Source: Saccoglossus kowalevskii
Taxonomy: Eukaryota > Hemichordata > Enteropneusta > Harrimaniidae
Reading direction: 5' to 3'
Assembly: GCF_000003605.2 (NCBI RefSeq)
Contig: NW_003136354.1
Coordinates: 1 to 21,794 of the forward strand
DNA: 21,794 bases
A program made the translations under genes and the position numbers. Under the pieces are notes generated by a model. That model was not told where the DNA came from. It made no database searches and was given only the letters and a program-made list of their open reading frames with translations. Below, one piece after another: positions 8,781 to 18,660 of the stretch (position 1 is the first letter of the stretch; each line of letters begins with the position of its first letter).

Positions 8781-8817
8781 TGCATTGGCCGGGAATCTAC
8801 CACTGAACCACCAATGC
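8781..8817 (-). pseudogene. U30: class B tRNA-Gly remnant
   Basis: 37-bp deleted form with unmutated acceptor. The left spacer is of the C-unit type (agatatcc, acatacagaaatagcg), so this unit looks like a C-unit spacer joined to a B gene body: a gene conversion or exchange product. Confidence 0.88.
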
Positions 8818-9061
8818 GATATGTTGTTGTTCCATCACGGACATTTCAGGAAATATTGAATTTTAAGTGACATAATGCAGATGAAGTTTGTATCAGAACG
8901 CGGTAATGTAGATTCCATATCTATACAAATAATCTCGTCAGTTGTTTCCACCTGAAATTTTCATATGTCTCGCACAGACAATGTGCGAGGTTTCCGCGCT
9001 TTTAGTGACACACAGACATAACGTCATATTGAACTATTAATTGACAGCACCAAAATCATTT

Positions 9062-9132
9062 TGCATTGGCCGGGAATCGAACCCGGGCCTCCCGCGTGGC
9101 AGGCGAGAATGCTACCACTGAACCACCAATGC
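9062..9132 (-). tRNA. U31: class A tRNA-Gly(GCC), A23C
   Basis: 71 nt, anticodon GCC. The only change is A23C (T12-C23 mismatch in the D stem). Boxes and terminator intact. It shares the ggtgttcc 5' flank with U18 and U26. Confidence 0.92.
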
Positions 9133-9376
9133 GATATGTTGGTGTTCCATCACGGACATTTCAGGAAATATTGAATTTTATGTGACATAATGCAGATTAA
9201 GTTAGTATCAGAACGCGATAATGTAGATTCCATATCTATACAAATAATCTCGTCAGTTGTTTCCACCTGAAATTTACATATGTCTCGCACAGACAATGTG
9301 CGAGGTTTCCGCGCTTTTAGTGACACACAGAAATAACGTCATATTGAACTATTAATTGACAGCACCAAAATCATTT

Positions 9377-9447
9377 TGCATTGGCCGGGAATCGAACCCG
9401 GGCCTCCCGCGTGGCAGGCGAGAATTCTACCACTGAACCACCAATAC
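9377..9447 (-). tRNA. U32: near-canonical tRNA-Gly(GCC), C2T
   Basis: 71 nt; the only change is C2T, leaving a T.G wobble with G71. Boxes and terminator intact. Likely functional by sequence. Confidence 0.93.
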
Positions 9448-9648
9448 GATATGTTGTTGTTCTATCACGGACATTTCATGAAATATTAAATTTTATGTGA
9501 CATAATGCAGATTAAGTTTGTATCAGTACTCGATAATGTAGATTCCACATATATACAAATAATCTAGTCAGTTGTTTCCACGTGAAATTTACATACGTCT
9601 CGCATGGGCAATGTGCGAGATTTCCGCGCTTTTAGTGACACACAGAAA

Positions 9649-9656
9649 TGACGTCA
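9649..9656. promoter_or_regulatory. TGACGTCA palindrome (CRE-like)
   Basis: A single change of taacgtca to tgacgtca makes a perfect CREB/ATF consensus site in the spacer. Whether it is bound is unknown. Confidence 0.35.
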
Positions 9657-9701
9657 TATTGAACTATTAATTGACAGCACCAAAATCATTTTGCATTGGC
9701 C

Positions 9702-9772
9702 GGGAATCGAACCCGGGCGTCCCGCGTGGCAGGCGAGAATTCTACCACTGAACCACCAATGCGATATGTTGT
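9702..9772 (-). tRNA. U33: near-canonical tRNA-Gly(GCC), G45C
   Basis: 71 nt; the only change is G45C in the variable loop, shared with U36, U53, U54 and U60. All stems pair. Boxes and terminator intact. The spacer downstream of the gene carries TGACGTCA at 9649-9656. Confidence 0.93.
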
Positions 9773-10005
9773 TGTTCCATCACGGGCATTTCAGGAAATA
9801 TTAAATTTTATGTGACATAATGCAGATTAAGTTAGTATCAGTACTCGATAATGTAGATTCCATATCTATTAAAATAATCTAGTCAGTTGTTTCCACCTGA
9901 AATGTACATACGTCTCGCATGGGCAATGTGCGAGATTTCCGCGCTTTTAGTGGCACACAGAAATAACGTCATATTGAACTATTAATTGACAGCACAAAAT
10001 CATTT

Positions 10006-10042
10006 TGCATAGGCCGGGAATCTACCACTGAACCACCAATGC
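10006..10042 (-). pseudogene. U34: class B tRNA-Gly remnant
   Basis: 37-bp deleted form, T5-T68 subtype. The spacer between U34 and U35 has lost its hairpin (see the 10188 entry). Confidence 0.9.
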
Positions 10043-10187
10043 GATATGTTGTTGTTCCATCACGGACATTTCAGGAAATATTGAATTTTATGTGACATAA
10101 TGCAGATTAAGTTAGTATCAGAACGCGATAATGTAGATTCCATATCTATTAAAATAATCTCGTCAGTTGTTTCCACCTGAAATTTAC

Positions 10188-10205
10188 ATATGTTTCCGCG
10201 CTTTC
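10188..10205. other. Spacer with hairpin deleted
   Basis: Between U34 and U35 the spacer runs acatatg directly into tttccgcg. About 23 bp holding the whole hairpin are missing. It is the only unit with a clean loss. Confidence 0.8.
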
Positions 10206-10263
10206 AGTGACACACAGACATAACGTCATATTGAACTATTAATTGACAGCACCAAAATCATTT

Positions 10264-10334
10264 TGCATTGGCCGGGAATCGAACCCGGGCCTCCCGCGTG
10301 GCAGGCGAGAATTCTACCACTGAACCACCAATGC
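10264..10334 (-). tRNA. U35: canonical tRNA-Gly(GCC)
   Basis: Body identical to U19. Terminator TTTT at 10254-10257. It is the one canonical unit whose downstream spacer lacks the hairpin, so the pair U35/U19 contrasts hairpin loss on an otherwise equal gene. Confidence 0.96.
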
Positions 10335-10535
10335 GATATGTTGTTGTTCTATCACGGACATTTCAGGAAATATTAAATTTTATGTGACATAATGCAGTTT
10401 AAGTTAGTATCAGTACTCGATAATGTAGATTCCACATATATACAAATAATCTAGTCAGTTGTTTCCACCTGAAATTTACATACGTCTCGCATGGGCAATG
10501 TGCGAGATTTCCGCGCTTTTAGTGACACACAGAAA

Positions 10536-10543
10536 TGACGTCA
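10536..10543. promoter_or_regulatory. TGACGTCA palindrome (CRE-like)
   Basis: Second copy, left of U36. It sits in the same spacer haplotype as the copy at 9649. Confidence 0.35.
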
Positions 10544-10578
10544 TATTGAACTATTAATTGACAGCACCAAAATCATTT

Positions 10579-10649
10579 TGCATTGGCCGGGAATCGAACC
10601 CGGGCGTCCCGCGTGGCAGGCGAGAATTCTATCACTGAACCACCAATGC
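10579..10649 (-). tRNA. U36: class A tRNA-Gly(GCC), G19A and G45C
   Basis: 71 nt, anticodon GCC, stems paired. G19A removes an invariant D-loop G (the G19-C56 tertiary pair) and changes the last A-box base. Terminator present. TGACGTCA lies at 10536-10543. Confidence 0.88.
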
Positions 10650-10893
10650 GATATGTTGTTGTTCCATCACGGACATTTCAGGAAATATTGAATTTTATGT
10701 GACATAATGTAGATCAAGTTAGTATCAGAACGCGATAATGTAGATTCCATATCTATACAAATAATCTCGTCAGTTGTTTCCACCTGAAAATTACATATGT
10801 CTCGCATGGGCAATGTGCGAGATTTCCGCGCTTTTTGTGACACACAGAAATAACGTCATATTGAACTATTAATTGACAGCACCAAAATCATTT

Positions 10894-10930
10894 TGCATAT
10901 GCCGGGAATCTACCACTGAACCACCAATGC
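10894..10930 (-). pseudogene. U37: class B tRNA-Gly remnant
   Basis: 37-bp deleted form with the gcatatg acceptor found otherwise only in U2. Left partner of class C unit U38; starts a B-C-B-C run with 596-bp period. Confidence 0.9.
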
Positions 10931-11174
10931 GATATGTTGTTGTTCCATCACGGACATTTCAGGAAATATTGAATTTTATGTGACATAATGCAGATTAAGT
11001 TAGTATCAGAACTCGATAATGTAGATTCCATATCTATACAAATAATCTAGTCAGTTATTTCCACCTGAAATTTACATACGACTTGCATGGGCAATGTGCG
11101 AGATATCCGCGCTTTTAGTGACATACAGAAATAGCGTCATATTGAACTATTAATTGACAGCACCAAAATCATTT

Positions 11175-11245
11175 TGCATTGGCCGAGAATCGAACACGGA
11201 CCTCCCGCGTGGCTGGCGACAATTCTACCACTGAACCACCAACGC
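11175..11245 (-). tRNA. U38: class C degraded tRNA-Gly(GCC)
   Basis: Same change set as U1, at constant offset 11085 from it. Terminator present. Probable pseudogene. Confidence 0.8.
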
Positions 11246-11489
11246 GATATGTTGTTGTTCCATCACGGACATTTCAGGAAATATTGAATTTTATGTGACA
11301 TAATGTAGATCAAGTTAGTATCAGAACGCGATAATGTAGATTCCATATCTATACAAATAATCTCGTCAGTTGTTTCCACCTGAAATTTACATATGTCTCG
11401 CATGGGCAATGTGCGAGATTTCCGCGCTTTTTGTGACACACAGAAATAACGTCATATTGAACTATTAATTGACAGCACCAAAATCATTT

Positions 11490-11526
11490 TGCATTGGCCG
11501 GGAATCTACCACTGAACCACCAATGC
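11490..11526 (-). pseudogene. U39: class B tRNA-Gly remnant
   Basis: 37-bp deleted form with unmutated acceptor; right partner is class C unit U40. It occupies the position equivalent to U2 in the repeated block but lacks U2's acceptor changes. Confidence 0.9.
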
Positions 11527-11770
11527 GATATGTTGTTGTTCCATCACGGACATTTCAGGAAATATTGAATTTTATGTGACATAATGCAGATTAAGTTAGT
11601 ATCAGAACTCGATAATGTAGATTCCATATCTATACAAATAATCTAGTCAGTTATTTCCACCTGAAATTTACATACGACTTGCATGGGCAATGTGCGAGAT
11701 ATCCGCGCTTTTAGTGACATACAGAAATAGCGTCATATTGAACTATTAATTGACAGCACCAAAATCATTT

Positions 11771-11841
11771 TGCATTGGCCGAGAATCGAACACGGACCTC
11801 CCGCGTGGCTGGCGACAATTCTACCACTGAACCACCAACGC
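11771..11841 (-). tRNA. U40: class C degraded tRNA-Gly(GCC)
   Basis: Same as U3 at offset 11085: U33A, C27G, G52T/C62T, A3G. Terminator present. Probable pseudogene. Confidence 0.8.
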
Positions 11842-12085
11842 GATATGTTGTTGTTCCATCACGGACATTTCAGGAAATATTGAATTTTATGTGACATAAT
11901 GTAGATCAAGTTAGTATCAGAACGCGATAATGTAGATTCCATATCTATACAAATAATCTCGTCAGTTGTTTCCACCTGAAATTTACATATGTCTCGCATG
12001 GGCAATGTGCGAGATTTCCGCGCTTTTAGTGACACACAGAAATAACGTCATATTGAACTATTAATTGACAGCAACAAAATCATTT

Positions 12086-12156
12086 TGCATTGTCCGGGAA
12101 TCGAACCCGAGCCCCCAGCGTGGCAAGCGAGAATTCTACCACTGAACCAACAATGC
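12086..12156 (-). tRNA. U41: class D tRNA-Gly(GCC) with compensatory T7-A66
   Basis: 71 nt, anticodon GCC. It carries the D changes G7T, C32T and G41T, plus A44G and C49T. Uniquely, position 66 is A, so the acceptor pair 7-66 is restored as T-A. C29-T41 is still mispaired. Boxes and terminator intact. Confidence 0.86.
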
Positions 12157-12400
12157 GCTATGTTGTTGTTCCATCACGGATATTTCAGGAAATATTGAAT
12201 TTTATGTGACATAATGCTGATTAAGTTAGTATCAGTACTCGATAATGTAGATTCCATATCTATACAAATAATCTAGTCAGTTGTTTCCACCTGAAATTTA
12301 CATATGTCTCGCATGGGCAATGTGCGAGATTTCCGCGCTTTTTGTGACACACAGAAATAACGTCATATTGAACTATTAATTGACAGCACCAAAATCATTT

Positions 12401-12437
12401 TGCATTGGCCGGGAATCTACCACTGAACCACCAATGC
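12401..12437 (-). pseudogene. U42: class B tRNA-Gly remnant
   Basis: 37-bp deleted form, normal acceptor, catcgcg/aaatactg flank. Matches U6 at offset 10770. Left partner of class E unit U43. Confidence 0.9.
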
Positions 12438-12680
12438 GATATGTTGTTGTTCCATCGCGCACATTTCAGGAAATACTGAATTTTATGTGACATAATGCAG
12501 ATTAAGTTAGTATCAGAACGCGATAATGTAGATTCCATATCTGTACAAATAATCTAGTCAGTTGTTTCCACCTGAAATTTACATACGTCTCGCATAGGCA
12601 ATGTGCGAGGTTTCCGCGCTTTTAGTAACACACAGATATAACGTCATATTGAACATTTAATTGCAGCACCAACATCATTT

Positions 12681-12751
12681 TGCATTGGCCGGGAATCGAA
12701 CCGGGGCCTCCCGCGTGGCAGGCAAGAATTCTACCACTGACCCACCAATGC
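12681..12751 (-). tRNA. U43: class E tRNA-Gly(GCC) lacking its terminator
   Basis: Matches U7 (offset 10770) with C29T. Extra changes: T11G (mismatch with A24) and G51C (C-C in the T stem). Downstream TTTT is TGTT. More decayed than U7. Confidence 0.82.
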
Positions 12752-12995
12752 GCTATGCTGTTGTTCTATCACGGACATTTCAGGAAATACTGAATTTTAT
12801 GTGACATAATGCAGATTAAGTTATTAACAGAACGCGATAATGTAGATTCCATATCTATACAAATAATCTAGTCAGTTGTTTCCACCTGAAATTTACATAC
12901 GTCTCGCATGGGCAATGTGCGAGATTTCCGCGCTTTTAGTGACACACAGAAATAACGTCATATTGAACTATTAATTGACAGCACCAAAATCATTA

Positions 12996-13066
12996 TGCAC
13001 TGGCCGGGAATCGAACCCGGGCCTCGCGCGTGGCAGGCGAGAATTCTACCACTGAACCACCAATGC
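12996..13066 (-). tRNA. U44: class F tRNA-Gly(GCC)
   Basis: 71 nt, anticodon GCC. T4.G69 wobble; G42C gives a T28-C42 mismatch. Boxes and terminator intact. First gene of an F-B-C trimer repeated 910 bp later at U47-U49. Confidence 0.87.
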
Positions 13067-13309
13067 GCTATGTTGTTGTTCAATCACGGACATTTCAGGA
13101 ATATTGAATTTTATGTGACATAATGCAGATTAAGTTAGTATCAGTACTCGATAATGTAGATTTCATATCTATACAAATAATCTAGTCAGTTGTTTCCACC
13201 TGAAATTTACATACCTCTCGCATGGGCAATGTGCGAGATTTCCGCGCTTTTAGTGACACACAGAAATAACGTCATATTGAACTATTAATTGACAGCACCA
13301 AAATCATTT

Positions 13310-13346
13310 TGCATTGGCCGGGAATCTACCACTGAACCACCAATGC
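13310..13346 (-). pseudogene. U45: class B tRNA-Gly remnant
   Basis: 37-bp deleted form, normal acceptor, left partner of class C unit U46. Confidence 0.9.
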
Positions 13347-13590
13347 GATATGTTGTTGTTCCATCACGGACATTTCAGGAAATATTGAATTTTATGTGGC
13401 ATAATGCAGATTAAGTTAGTATCAGAACGCGATAAGGTAGATTCCATATCTATACAAATAATCTAGTCAGTTGTTTCCACCTGAAATTTACATACGTCTC
13501 GCATAGGCAATGTGCGAGGTTTCCGCGCTTTTAGTGACATACAGAAATAGCGTCATATTGAACTATTTATTGACAGCACCAAAATCATTT

Positions 13591-13661
13591 TGCATTGGCC
13601 GAGAATCGAACCCGGGCCTCCCGCGTGGCTGGCGACAATTCTACCACTGAACCACCAACGC
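13591..13661 (-). tRNA. U46: class C tRNA-Gly(GCC), T arm less damaged
   Basis: U33A, C27G and A3G as in class C, but 52 is G so the T stem pairs with one G.T wobble at 52-62. The B box differs only at its last base. The lost U33 still argues against normal decoding. Terminator present. Confidence 0.8.
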
Positions 13662-13905
13662 GATATGTTGTTGTTCCATCACGGACATTTCAGGAAATAT
13701 TGAATTTTATGTGACATAATGTAGATAAAGTTAGTATCAGAACGCGATAATGTAGATTCCATATCTATACAAATAATCTCGTCAGTTGTTTCCACCTGAA
13801 ATTTACATATGTCTCGCACAGACAATGTGCGAGGTTTCCGCGCTTTTAGTGACACACAGAAATAACGTCATATTGAACTATTAATTGACAGCACCAAAAT
13901 CATTA

Positions 13906-13976
13906 TGCACTGGCCGGGAATCGAACCCAGGCCTCCCGCGTGGCAGGCGAGAATTCTACCACTGAACCACCAATGC
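13906..13976 (-). tRNA. U47: class F tRNA-Gly(GCC)
   Basis: 71 nt, anticodon GCC. Only wobbles: T4.G69 and T50.G64. Boxes and terminator intact, so plausible as a gene. Strong hairpin variant downstream at 13813-13833. Confidence 0.9.
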
Positions 13977-14219
13977 GCTATGTTGTTGTTCAAGCACGGA
14001 CATTTCAGGAATATTGAATTTTATGTGACATAATGCAGATTAAGTTAGTATCAGTACTCGATAATGTAGATTTCATATCTATACAAATAATCTAGTCAGT
14101 TGTTTCCACCTGAAATTTACATACCTCTCGCATGGGCAATGTGCGAGATTTCCGCGCTTTTAGTGACACACAGAAATAACGTCATATTGAACTATTAATT
14201 GACAGCACCAAAATCATTT

Positions 14220-14256
14220 TGCATTGGCCGGGAATCTACCACTGAACCACCAATGC
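14220..14256 (-). pseudogene. U48: class B tRNA-Gly remnant
   Basis: 37-bp deleted form, normal acceptor, left partner of class C unit U49; offset 910 from U45. Confidence 0.9.
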
Positions 14257-14500
14257 GATATGTTGTTGTTCCATCACGGACATTTCAGGAAATATTGAAT
14301 TTTATGTGACATAATGTAGATAAAGTTAGTATCAGAACGCGATAATGTAGATTCCATATCTATACAAATAATCTCGTCAGTTGTTTCCACCTGAAATTTA
14401 CATATGTCTCGCACAGACAATGTGCGAGGTTTCCGCGCTTTTAGTGACATACAGAAATAGCGTCATATTGAACTATTAATTGACAGCACCAAAATCATTT

Positions 14501-14571
14501 TGCATTGGCCGAGAATCGAACCCGGGCCTCCCGCGTGGCTGGCGACAATTCTACCACTGAACCACCAACGC
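14501..14571 (-). tRNA. U49: class C tRNA-Gly(GCC), T arm less damaged
   Basis: Body equals U46 at offset 910 (U33A, C27G, G52.T62). The left spacer differs from that of U46, so the trimer copy is mosaic. Terminator present. Confidence 0.8.
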
Positions 14572-14815
14572 GATATGTTGTTTTTCCATCACGGACATTT
14601 CAGGAAATATTGAATTTTATGTGACATAATGTAGATCAAGTTAGTATCAGAACGCGATAATGTAGATTCCATATCTATACAAATAATCTCGTCAGTTGTT
14701 TCCACCTGAAATTTACATATGTCTCGCATGGGCAATGTGCGAGATTTCCGCGCTTTTTGTGACACACAGAAATAACGTCATATTGAACTATTAATTGACA
14801 GCACCAAAATCATTT

Positions 14816-14852
14816 TGCATTGGCCGGGAATCTACCACTGAACCACCAATGC
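14816..14852 (-). pseudogene. U50: class B tRNA-Gly remnant
   Basis: 37-bp deleted form, normal acceptor, catcgcgg/aaatactg flank, left partner of class E unit U51. Confidence 0.9.
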
Positions 14853-15095
14853 GATATGTTGTTGTTCCATCGCGGACATTTCAGGAAATACTGAATTTTA
14901 TGTGACATAATGCAGATTAAGTTAGTATCAGAACGCGATAATGTAGATTCCATATCTGTACAAATAATCTAGTCAGTTGTTTCCACCTGAAATTTACATA
15001 CGTCTCGCATAGGCAATGTGCGAGGTTTCCGCGCTTTTAGTGACACACAGTCATAACGTCATATTGAACATTTAATTGCAGCACCAACATCATTT

Positions 15096-15166
15096 TGCAT
15101 TGGCCGGGAATCGAACCCGGGCCTCCCGCGTGGCAGGCAAGAATTCTACCACTGAACCACCAATGC
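15096..15166 (-). tRNA. U51: class E tRNA-Gly(GCC) lacking its terminator
   Basis: 71 nt, anticodon GCC, only C29T (T.G with G41). B box intact. TTTT is TGTT; the next gene-strand T4 is beyond remnant U50. Confidence 0.88.
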
Positions 15167-15410
15167 GCTATGCTGTTGTTCTACCACGGACATTTCAGGA
15201 AATACTGAATTTTATGTGACATAATGCAGATTAAGTTATTAACAGAACGCGATAATGTAGATTCCATATCTATACAAATAATCTAGTCAGTTGTTTCCAC
15301 CTGAAATTTACATACGTCTCGCATGGGCAATGTGCGAGATTTCCGCGCTTTTAGTGACACACAGAAATAACGTCATATTGAACTATTAATTGACAGCACC
15401 AAAATCATTT

Positions 15411-15481
15411 TGCATTGGCCGGGAATCGAACCCGGGCCTCCCGCGTGGCAGGCGAGAATTCTACCACTGAACCACCAATGC
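15411..15481 (-). tRNA. U52: canonical tRNA-Gly(GCC)
   Basis: Body identical to U19; terminator TTTT at 15401-15404. The 5' flank is the gctatgttg/caatcacgg variant, so identical genes sit behind different upstream sequences here. Confidence 0.96.
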
Positions 15482-15724
15482 GCTATGTTGTTGTTCAATC
15501 ACGGACATTTCAGGAATATTGAATTTTATGTGACATAATGCATATTAAGTGAGTATCAGTACTCGATAATGTAGATTTCATATCTATACAAATAATCTAG
15601 TCAGTTGTTTCCACCTGAAATTTACATACCTCTCGCATGGGCAATGTGCGAGATTTCCGCGCTTTTAGTGACACACAGAAATAGCGTCATATTGAACTAT
15701 TAATTGACAGCACCAAAATCATTT

Positions 15725-15795
15725 TGCATTGGCCGGGAATCGAACCCGGGCGTCCCGCGTGGCAGGCGAGAATTCTACCACTGAACCACCAATGC
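15725..15795 (-). tRNA. U53: near-canonical tRNA-Gly(GCC), G45C
   Basis: 71 nt with the single variable-loop change G45C. Boxes and terminator intact. Likely functional by sequence. Confidence 0.93.
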
Positions 15796-16039
15796 GATAT
15801 GTTGTTTATCCATCACGGACATTTCAGAAAATATTAAATTCTATGTGACATAATGCAGATTAAGTTAGTATCAGAACTCGATAATGTAGATTCCATATCT
15901 ATACAAATAATCTAGTCAGTTGTTTCCACCTGAAATTTACATACGCCTTGCATGGGCAATGTGCGAGATATCCGCGCTTTTAGTGACACACAGAAATAGC
16001 GTCATATTGAACTATTAATTGACAGCACTAAAATCATTT

Positions 16040-16110
16040 TGCATTGGCCGGGAATCGAACCCGGGCGTCCCGCGTGGCAGCCGAGAATTCTACCACTGAA
16101 CCACCAATGC
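16040..16110 (-). tRNA. U54: class A tRNA-Gly(GCC), C31G and G45C
   Basis: 71 nt, anticodon GCC. C31G opposes G39, breaking the pair that closes the anticodon loop. Boxes and terminator intact. Confidence 0.88.
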
Positions 16111-16354
16111 GATATGTTGTTGTTCCATCACGGACATTTCAGGAAATATTGAATTTTATGTGACATAATGTAGATCAAGTTAGTATCAGAACGCGATAAT
16201 GTAGATTCCATATCTATACAAATAATCTCGTCAGTTGTTTCCACCTGAAATTTACATATGTCTCGCATGGGCAATGTGCGAGATTTCCGCGCTTTTAGTG
16301 ACACACAGAAATAACGTCATATTGAACTATTAATTGACAGCACCAAAATCATTT

Positions 16355-16425
16355 TGCATTGGCCGGGAATCGAACCCGGGCCTCCAGCGTGGCAAGCGAG
16401 AATTCTACCACTGAACCAACAATGC
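16355..16425 (-). tRNA. U55: class D tRNA-Gly(GCC)
   Basis: 71 nt, anticodon GCC. G7T mispairs with C66, G41T with C29; C32T in the loop. T stem canonical, boxes and terminator intact. Starts a D-B-E run like U5-U7. Confidence 0.87.
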
Positions 16426-16669
16426 GCTATGTTGTTGTTCCATCACGGATATTTCAGGAAATATTGAATTTTATGTGACATAATGCAGATTAAGTTAGTA
16501 TCAGTACTCGATAATGTAGATTCCTTATCTATACAAATAATCTAGTCAGTTGTTTCCACCTGAAATTTACATATGTCTCGCATGGGCAATGTGCGAGATT
16601 TCCGTGCTTTTTGTGACACACAGAAATAACGTCATATAGAACTATTAATTGACAGCACCAAAATCATTT

Positions 16670-16706
16670 TGCATTGGCCGGGAATCTACCACTGAACCAC
16701 CAATGC
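16670..16706 (-). pseudogene. U56: class B tRNA-Gly remnant
   Basis: 37-bp deleted form, normal acceptor, catcgcgg/aaatactg flank, left partner of class E unit U57. U56-U57 and U58-U59 form a B-E-B-E run with 596-bp period. Confidence 0.9.
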
Positions 16707-16950
16707 GATATGTTGTTGTTCCATCGCGGACATTTCAGGAAATACTGAATTTTATGTGACATAATGCAGATTAAGTTAGTATCAGTACTCGATAATGTAG
16801 ATTCCATATTTGTACAAATAATCTAGTCAGTTGTTTCCACCTGAAATTTACATACGTCTCGCATAGGCAATGTGCGAGGTTTCCGCGCTTTTAGTGACAC
16901 ACAGACATAACGTCATATTGAACATTTAATTGACAGCACCAACATCATTT

Positions 16951-17021
16951 TGCATTGGCCGGGAATCGAACCCGGGCCTCCCGCGTGGCAGGCGAGAATT
17001 CTACCACTGAACCACCAATGC
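16951..17021 (-). tRNA. U57: canonical-body tRNA-Gly(GCC) without terminator
   Basis: Body identical to U19; TTTT is TGTT. No gene-strand T4 occurs before the terminator beyond remnant U56, so it is a read-through candidate. Confidence 0.92.
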
Positions 17022-17265
17022 GCTATGCTGTTGTTCTATCACGGACATTTCAGGAATTATTGAATTTTATGTGACATAATGCAGATTAAGTTAGTATCAG
17101 TACTCGATAATGTAGATTCCATATCTATACAAATAATCTCGTCAGTTGTTTCCACCTGAAATTTACATATGTCTCGCATGGGCAATGTGCGAGATTTCCG
17201 CGCTTTTTGTGACACACAGAAATAACGTCATATTGAACTATTAATTGACAGCACCAAAATCATTT

Positions 17266-17302
17266 TGCATTGGCCGGGAATCTACCACTGAACCACCAAT
17301 GC
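17266..17302 (-). pseudogene. U58: class B tRNA-Gly remnant
   Basis: 37-bp deleted form, normal acceptor, left partner of class E unit U59. Confidence 0.9.
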
Positions 17303-17546
17303 GATATGTTGTTGTTCCATCGCGGACATTTCAGGAAATACTGAATTTTATGTGACATAATGCAGATTAAGTTAGTATCAGTACTCGATAATGTAGATTC
17401 CATATCTGTACAAATAATCTAGTCAGTTGTTTCCACCTGAAATTTACATACGTCTCGCATAGGCAATGTGCGAGGTTTCCGCGCTTTTAGTGACACACAG
17501 ACATAACGTCATATTGAACATTTAATTGACAGCACCAACATCATTT

Positions 17547-17617
17547 TGCATTGGCCGGGAATCGAACCCGGGCCTCCCGCGTGGCAGGCGAGAATTCTAC
17601 CACTGAACCACCAATGC
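17547..17617 (-). tRNA. U59: canonical-body tRNA-Gly(GCC) without terminator
   Basis: Body identical to U19; TTTT is TGTT. Offset 596 from U57 with near-identical surroundings, so the dimer was duplicated with the terminator already lost. Confidence 0.92.
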
Positions 17618-17861
17618 GCTATGCTGTTGTTCTATCACGGACATTTCAGGAAATACTGAATTTTATGTGACATAATGCAGATTAAGTTATTAACAGAACG
17701 CGATAATGTAGATTTCATATCTATACAAATAATCTAGTCAGTTGTTTCCACCTGAAATTTACATAGCTCTCGCATGGGCAATGTGCGAGATTTCCGCGCT
17801 TTTAGTGAGACACAGAAATAACGTCATATTGAACTATTAATTGACAGCACCAAAATCATTT

Positions 17862-17932
17862 TGCATTGGCTGGGAATCGAACCCGGGCGTCCCGCGTGGC
17901 AGGCGAGAATTCTACCACTGAACCACCAATGC
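17862..17932 (-). tRNA. U60: class A tRNA-Gly(GCC), G65A and G45C
   Basis: 71 nt, anticodon GCC. G65A mispairs with C49 at the base of the T stem. Boxes and terminator intact. Confidence 0.88.
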
Positions 17933-18175
17933 GCTATGTTGTTGTTCAATCACGGACATTTCAGGAATATTGAATTTTATGTGACATAATGCAGATTAAG
18001 TTAGTATCAGTACTCGATAATGTAGATTTCATATCTATACAAATAATCTAGTCAGTTGTTTCCACCTGAAATTTACATAGCTCTCGCATGGGCAATGTGC
18101 GAGATTTCCGCGCTTTTAGTGACACACAGAAATAACGTCATATTGAACTATTAATTGACAGCACCAAAATCATTT

Positions 18176-18212
18176 TGCATTGACCGGGAATCTACCACTG
18201 AACCACCAATGC
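18176..18212 (-). pseudogene. U61: class B tRNA-Gly remnant
   Basis: 37-bp deleted form with one private substitution in the 3' acceptor strand (tgaccggg on plus). Its 5' flank has several small indels (18220-18275). Confidence 0.88.
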
Positions 18213-18455
18213 GATATGTTGTTTGTTCCATCACGGACATTTCAGGAAATATAAATTTTATGGGAAATGATGCAGATAAGTTAGTATCAGTACTCGATAA
18301 TGTAGATTCCATATCTATACAAATAATCTAGTCAGTTGTTTCCACCTGAAGTTTACATACGCCTTGCATGGGCAATGTGCGAGATATCCGCGCTTTTAGT
18401 GACACACAGAAATAGCGTCATATTGAAGTATTAATTGACAGCACCAAAATCATTT

Positions 18456-18492
18456 TGCATTGGCCGGGATTCTACCACTGAACCACCAATGC
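18456..18492 (-). pseudogene. U62: class B tRNA-Gly remnant with truncated upstream spacer
   Basis: 37-bp deleted form. A 76-bp deletion about 27 nt upstream of the remnant removes the TATA-like region. The same deletion recurs at U64. Confidence 0.88.
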
Positions 18493-18510
18493 GATATGTT
18501 GTTGTTCCAT

Positions 18511-18530
18511 CACGGACATTTATACAAATA
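18511..18530. other. 76-bp spacer deletion junction (U62-U63)
   Basis: cggacatt joins tatacaaat, skipping 76 bp of ordinary spacer; the U62-U63 interval is 205 bp instead of 281. An identical junction occurs near 19040 between U64 and U65. Confidence 0.85.
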
Positions 18531-18660
18531 ATCTAGTCAGTTGTTTCCACCTCAAATTTACATACGTCTCCCATGGGCAATGTGCGCGATTTCCGCGCAT
18601 TTAGTGACACACAGAAATAACGTCATATTGAACTATTAATTGACAGCACCAAAATCATTT

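Larger units (their letters stand above)
11086..13000. repeat. Higher-order block, right copy (U38-U43)
   Basis: Counterpart of the first block, class order C-B-C-D-B-E, one D unit shorter. It shares private features such as the C29T class E unit with the one-base spacer deletion (ttgcagcacc). Confidence 0.8.
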
